In this document: positions 61,792 to 64,000 of the stretch, piece after piece
How the letters are laid out: every line of letters starts with the position of its first letter
Position numbering within the stretch: position 1 is the first letter of the stretch
Assembly: GCF_024746795.1 (NCBI RefSeq)
Contig: NZ_CP080524.1
Location: 5,372,001-5,436,000, forward strand
Direction of reading: 5' to 3'
Length of the DNA: 64,000 nt
From: Mesorhizobium sp. AR10
GTDB lineage: Bacteria; Pseudomonadota; Alphaproteobacteria; Rhizobiales; Rhizobiaceae
Program-made: the position numbers and the translations under genes
The notes under the pieces: model-generated
What the model saw: the letters and a program-made list of their open reading frames with translations, nothing else
Databases searched by the model: none
Told to the model about the DNA's origin: nothing

Positions 61792-62388
61792 TCAAGCCTT
61801 TTCGTAAAGTTCGAGGACATGGTCCCAGTTGATGAGACTGTCGACGAAGGCCTCGAGATATTTCGGCCGGGCATTGCGATAGTCGATGTAGTAGGAGTGT
61901 TCCCAGACATCGACGCCCAGGATGGGTGTGGCGCCATGGACGAGCGGGTTCTCGCCATTCGGCGTCTTCGAGATCGCCAGCTTGCCGTCCTTGACCGAGA
62001 CCCAGGCCCAGCCCGAGCCGAACTGGGTGGTTCCGGCGGCGATGAAATCCGCCTTGAACTTGTCGTAACCGCCCAGGTCGCTGTCGACGGCCTTCTGCAG
62101 GGCGCCCGGCAATTTGGTGCCGCCACCGCCCTTCTTCATCCACTTCCAGAAATGGATGTGGTTGTAGTGCTGGGCGGCATTGTTGAAGAGCCCGGCATTC
62201 TTGCCGAAGGACTGTTTTACAACCTCCTCGACCGACAAATCGCCAAGGCCTGCCTCGGCGGCCAGCTTGTTCCCGTTGTCGACATAGGCCTTGTGGTGCT
62301 TGTCGTGGTGAAACTCCAGCGTCTCTTTCGACATGTAAGGCTGCAGGGCCTCGTAATCGTAGGGCAAGGCGGGCAATTCAAAAGCCAT
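61792..62388 (-). CDS. sodB: Fe/Mn superoxide dismutase
   Basis: A 198-residue cytoplasmic enzyme that dismutes superoxide. The N-terminus is AFELPALPYDYEALQPYMSKETLEFHHDKHHKAYVDN with the first metal His. Later ligands are in HYNHIHFWKWM (His) and DVWEHSYYIDYRN (Asp and His). The residue pattern before the third ligand and the size are those of the SodB/SodA family; metal choice (Fe, Mn or cambialistic) cannot be read with certainty. ATG 62388 has GGAGTAC upstream. Confidence 0.95.
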   Translation of the reverse strand: MAFELPALPYDYEALQPYMSKETLEFHHDKHHKAYVDNGNKLAAEAGLGDLSVEEVVKQSFGKNAGLFNNAAQHYNHIHFWKWMKKGGGGTKLPGALQKAVDSDLGGYDKFKADFIAAGTTQFGSGWAWVSVKDGKLAISKTPNGENPLVHGATPILGVDVWEHSYYIDYRNARPKYLEAFVDSLINWDHVLELYEKA

Positions 62389-62494
62389 CGGTCGTACTCC
62401 TCGTGGAAAAAATCCGGTGTCGATACCGGATAAAGATAGGGCTGGATTGATCTGGAACAACTCCGGAATGAAGCGCCGGTTCCCTTTCTAAGCA

Positions 62495-62541
62495 GGTTCC
62501 GGAAAAGTGTCACACGGTTTTGCGAAAGTCCGCTTTCCGGG
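62495..62541. repeat. Probable rhizobial palindromic repeat remnant
   Basis: GGTTCCGGAAAAGTGTCACACGGTTTTGCG resembles the CGGAAAAGTG...CGGTTTTCCG palindromes scattered between rhizobial genes. It abuts the stop codon of the aminotransferase gene. A single imperfect copy is seen in this window, so the call rests on resemblance. Confidence 0.4.
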
Positions 62542-63420
62542 TCAACCGGCGGACGTCGAATGCGCCCAATCCCAATAGAGCTCGCGCGCCTTCTTTGCCA
62601 CCGGTCCGGGCTGGAGATTGCGATCCTCGATGCGGGTGATCGGCACGACTTTCGAATGGTTTCCGGTCGAGAAGATTTCGTCTGCCTCAAGAAAATCGCG
62701 CACCGACAGCGTCTTTTCGGTGGTTTTGAATCCGTACTCGCCAAGCAGCGTCATCGTCCGCGAACGGGTGATGCCGGAGAGGAACGTGCCGTTCGGCGCC
62801 GGCGTCAGGACGTGGCTGTCCTTGACCAGGAAAATGTTCGAGGTTCCGGTCTCGGCGACATTGCCGAGCATGTCGAGCACGAGCGCGTTGTCGAAGCCCC
62901 GCATCTTGGCCTCGAGGATGGCCCGGCCGTTGTTGGGATAAAGGCAGCCGGCCTTGGCATTGGTCGGCATGGTTTCGATGGTCGGCCGCCGGAACGGCGA
63001 CACCGTGACCGAAAAGCCGGTGGGCGAGATCATCGGCGATTCGTAGAGGCAGAGGCAGAAACGGGTCGAGGCCGGGTCGGCCGGCACGCCCATATAGCCG
63101 CCATGCTCGGCCCAGTACATCGGCCTGATGTAGACCGCCGTCTTGCCGTCGAATTTCTTCAACCCGTCCCAGGTCAGCCCGACGATCTTGTCGGGGCTCA
63201 TCGACGGTTTGAGGCCAAGCGCGATCGCCGAGGAATTCACCCGCGCGGCATGGAGCTTGAGGTCCGGGGCCACACCCTCGAACCAGCGAGCGCCGTCGAA
63301 CACACTGGTGCCGAGCCACATGGCATGGCTGCGCGGCCCGAGAATGGCAACGTTGCCTTCGTACCAGTCGCCGTCGACGAAGGTCCATGTCGCCGATTGC
63401 GCCGCCGCCGCCAGTGTCAT
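62542..63420 (-). CDS. ilvE: Branched-chain amino acid aminotransferase
   Basis: A 292-residue cytoplasmic class IV PLP enzyme that exchanges amino groups between Leu/Ile/Val and 2-oxoglutarate. It has FDGARWFEG, YIRPMYWAEHGGY, the PLP-lysine region TNAKAGCLYPNNGRAILEAKMRGFDNALVLD, and GTFLSGITRSRTM, all typical for the family. The start is taken at 63420 (MTLAAAAQSATW); a longer frame from 63456 is possible but has no better ribosome site. The substrate assignment is by overall resemblance; D-amino acid transaminases share the fold. Confidence 0.88.
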   Translation of the reverse strand: MTLAAAAQSATWTFVDGDWYEGNVAILGPRSHAMWLGTSVFDGARWFEGVAPDLKLHAARVNSSAIALGLKPSMSPDKIVGLTWDGLKKFDGKTAVYIRPMYWAEHGGYMGVPADPASTRFCLCLYESPMISPTGFSVTVSPFRRPTIETMPTNAKAGCLYPNNGRAILEAKMRGFDNALVLDMLGNVAETGTSNIFLVKDSHVLTPAPNGTFLSGITRSRTMTLLGEYGFKTTEKTLSVRDFLEADEIFSTGNHSKVVPITRIEDRNLQPGPVAKKARELYWDWAHSTSAG

Positions 63421-63571
63421 TGCTTGGTTCCGTTCAATCTCGTCCAATCCGGCCATTGGAAGATGCTTTGACCGGCGCCGTCAACGGGCATGGGTGAGAT
63501 TTATTGAGGCCAGCGACATCCATCTGCAATCAGCGCTTGCACCTTGTCCGGCCTCGCCCCAAAACAGTCGC

Positions 63572-64000
63572 ATGCACTACGGGGCTTACGTTTTCGATGC
63601 CTACGGCACGCTGTTCGACGTGCACGCCGCCGTGCGTCGTCACGCCGACCAGATCGGGCCGGACGGCCAACTCCTGTCGGAGATCTGGCGCGCCAAGCAG
63701 CTGGAGTATTCCTGGGTGAGGACGCTGATGGGCGCCTATGCCGATTTCTGGCAGCTGACCGAACAGGCACTCGACTTCGCCTTGCGCAAGGTTCCCTCCG
63801 CCGACAAGGGGCTCAAGGCCAACCTGCTCGAGGCCTATTGGCGGCTGGACTGCTATCCGGAAGTGCCGGCCGTGCTCAAGGCGCTCAAGGCATCGGGGGC
63901 GAAATTGGCGATCCTGTCCAACGGCTCGCCCGAAATGCTGGAAGCAGCAGTCAAGTCCGCAGCACTCGACCAGGTTCTGGACGACATCTATTCCGTCGAC
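63572..64000 (+). CDS. Haloacid dehalogenase, type II (truncated by window end)
   Basis: The first 143 codons of a HAD-superfamily enzyme. Motif I is AYVFDAYGTLFDVHAAV, with the nucleophilic Asp and the DAYGT spacing characteristic of L-2-haloacid dehalogenases. The cap domain begins after it (IWRAKQLEYSWVRTLMGAYADFWQLT), and motif II is ILSNGSPEM. Type II enzymes hydrolyse L-2-haloacids to D-2-hydroxyacids. The C-terminus with motif III (Lys) and IV lies beyond 64000. No signal peptide; start ATG 63572. Confidence 0.88.
   Translation, partial: MHYGAYVFDAYGTLFDVHAAVRRHADQIGPDGQLLSEIWRAKQLEYSWVRTLMGAYADFWQLTEQALDFALRKVPSADKGLKANLLEAYWRLDCYPEVPAVLKALKASGAKLAILSNGSPEMLEAAVKSAALDQVLDDIYSVD

Overview
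This 64-kb window looks like chromosomal DNA of a Rhizobiales alphaproteobacterium, most likely Mesorhizobium or a close relative. The grounds are GC-rich sequence with long GC-driven antisense reading frames; a feuN-feuP-feuQ locus and a cycHJKL-type ccmIEFH cluster; a MucR/Ros regulator; PleC/DivJ-type kinases; DUF1491, DUF2336, DUF5330 and DUF6500 proteins; and palindromic intergenic repeats typical of rhizobia. Species is an inference. No rRNA, tRNA, CRISPR array, transposase or integrase gene was recognised.

Layout. 1-6.7 kb: 3' end of a biotin-dependent carboxylase gene, a candidate sRNA region, a frameshifted LivK-type binding-protein gene, small exported proteins, AMP nucleosidase and an EEP-family phosphodiesterase. 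6.8-18 kb: a DUF922 zincin-like protein, ETF-ubiquinone oxidoreductase, a uracil-DNA glycosylase that has lost two Fe-S cysteines, an XRE/MmyB regulator, a DMT exporter, an orphan CoxL-like molybdoenzyme and aminopeptidase N. 18-26 kb: a CbrA/PleC-like kinase and an EF-hand protein, then glnE translationally coupled to a two-component system. 26-36 kb: a minus-strand envelope and cytochrome block (degP, ccmH-ccmF-ccmE-ccmI, a lipoprotein, feuQ-feuP-feuN). 36-41 kb: an orphan DUF3168 phage/GTA-type gene, small rhizobial proteins and groESL behind a CIRCE operator.

41-46 kb: a dimethylglycine-dehydrogenase-like flavoprotein and an MttB-family methyltransferase form a two-gene operon, divergent from a TetR regulator across a perfect 15-bp-arm palindrome. 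This looks like a regulated demethylation module of unknown substrate. 46-52 kb: PBP1A; a DUF1214/DUF1254 pair split by a 269-bp MITE-like element; DUF2336 and DUF1491 proteins; and a parDE toxin-antitoxin pair. 52-64 kb: a DivJ-like kinase, a peptidoglycan-binding protein, SufE, MucR, oligopeptidase B, a SET protein, two c-type cytochromes, superoxide dismutase, a branched-chain aminotransferase and a haloacid dehalogenase cut by the window edge.

Most genes are ordinary rhizobial core genes. The most unusual things seen are: (1) the MITE-like element, whose removal restores an 8-bp stop/start overlap between the flanking genes; (2) six copies of one palindromic repeat, all in the same orientation and all 3' of minus-strand genes; (3) the MttB/DMGDH/TetR module with its operator; and (4) the parDE promoter, where the operator overlaps the -35 box and the antitoxin mRNA appears leaderless.
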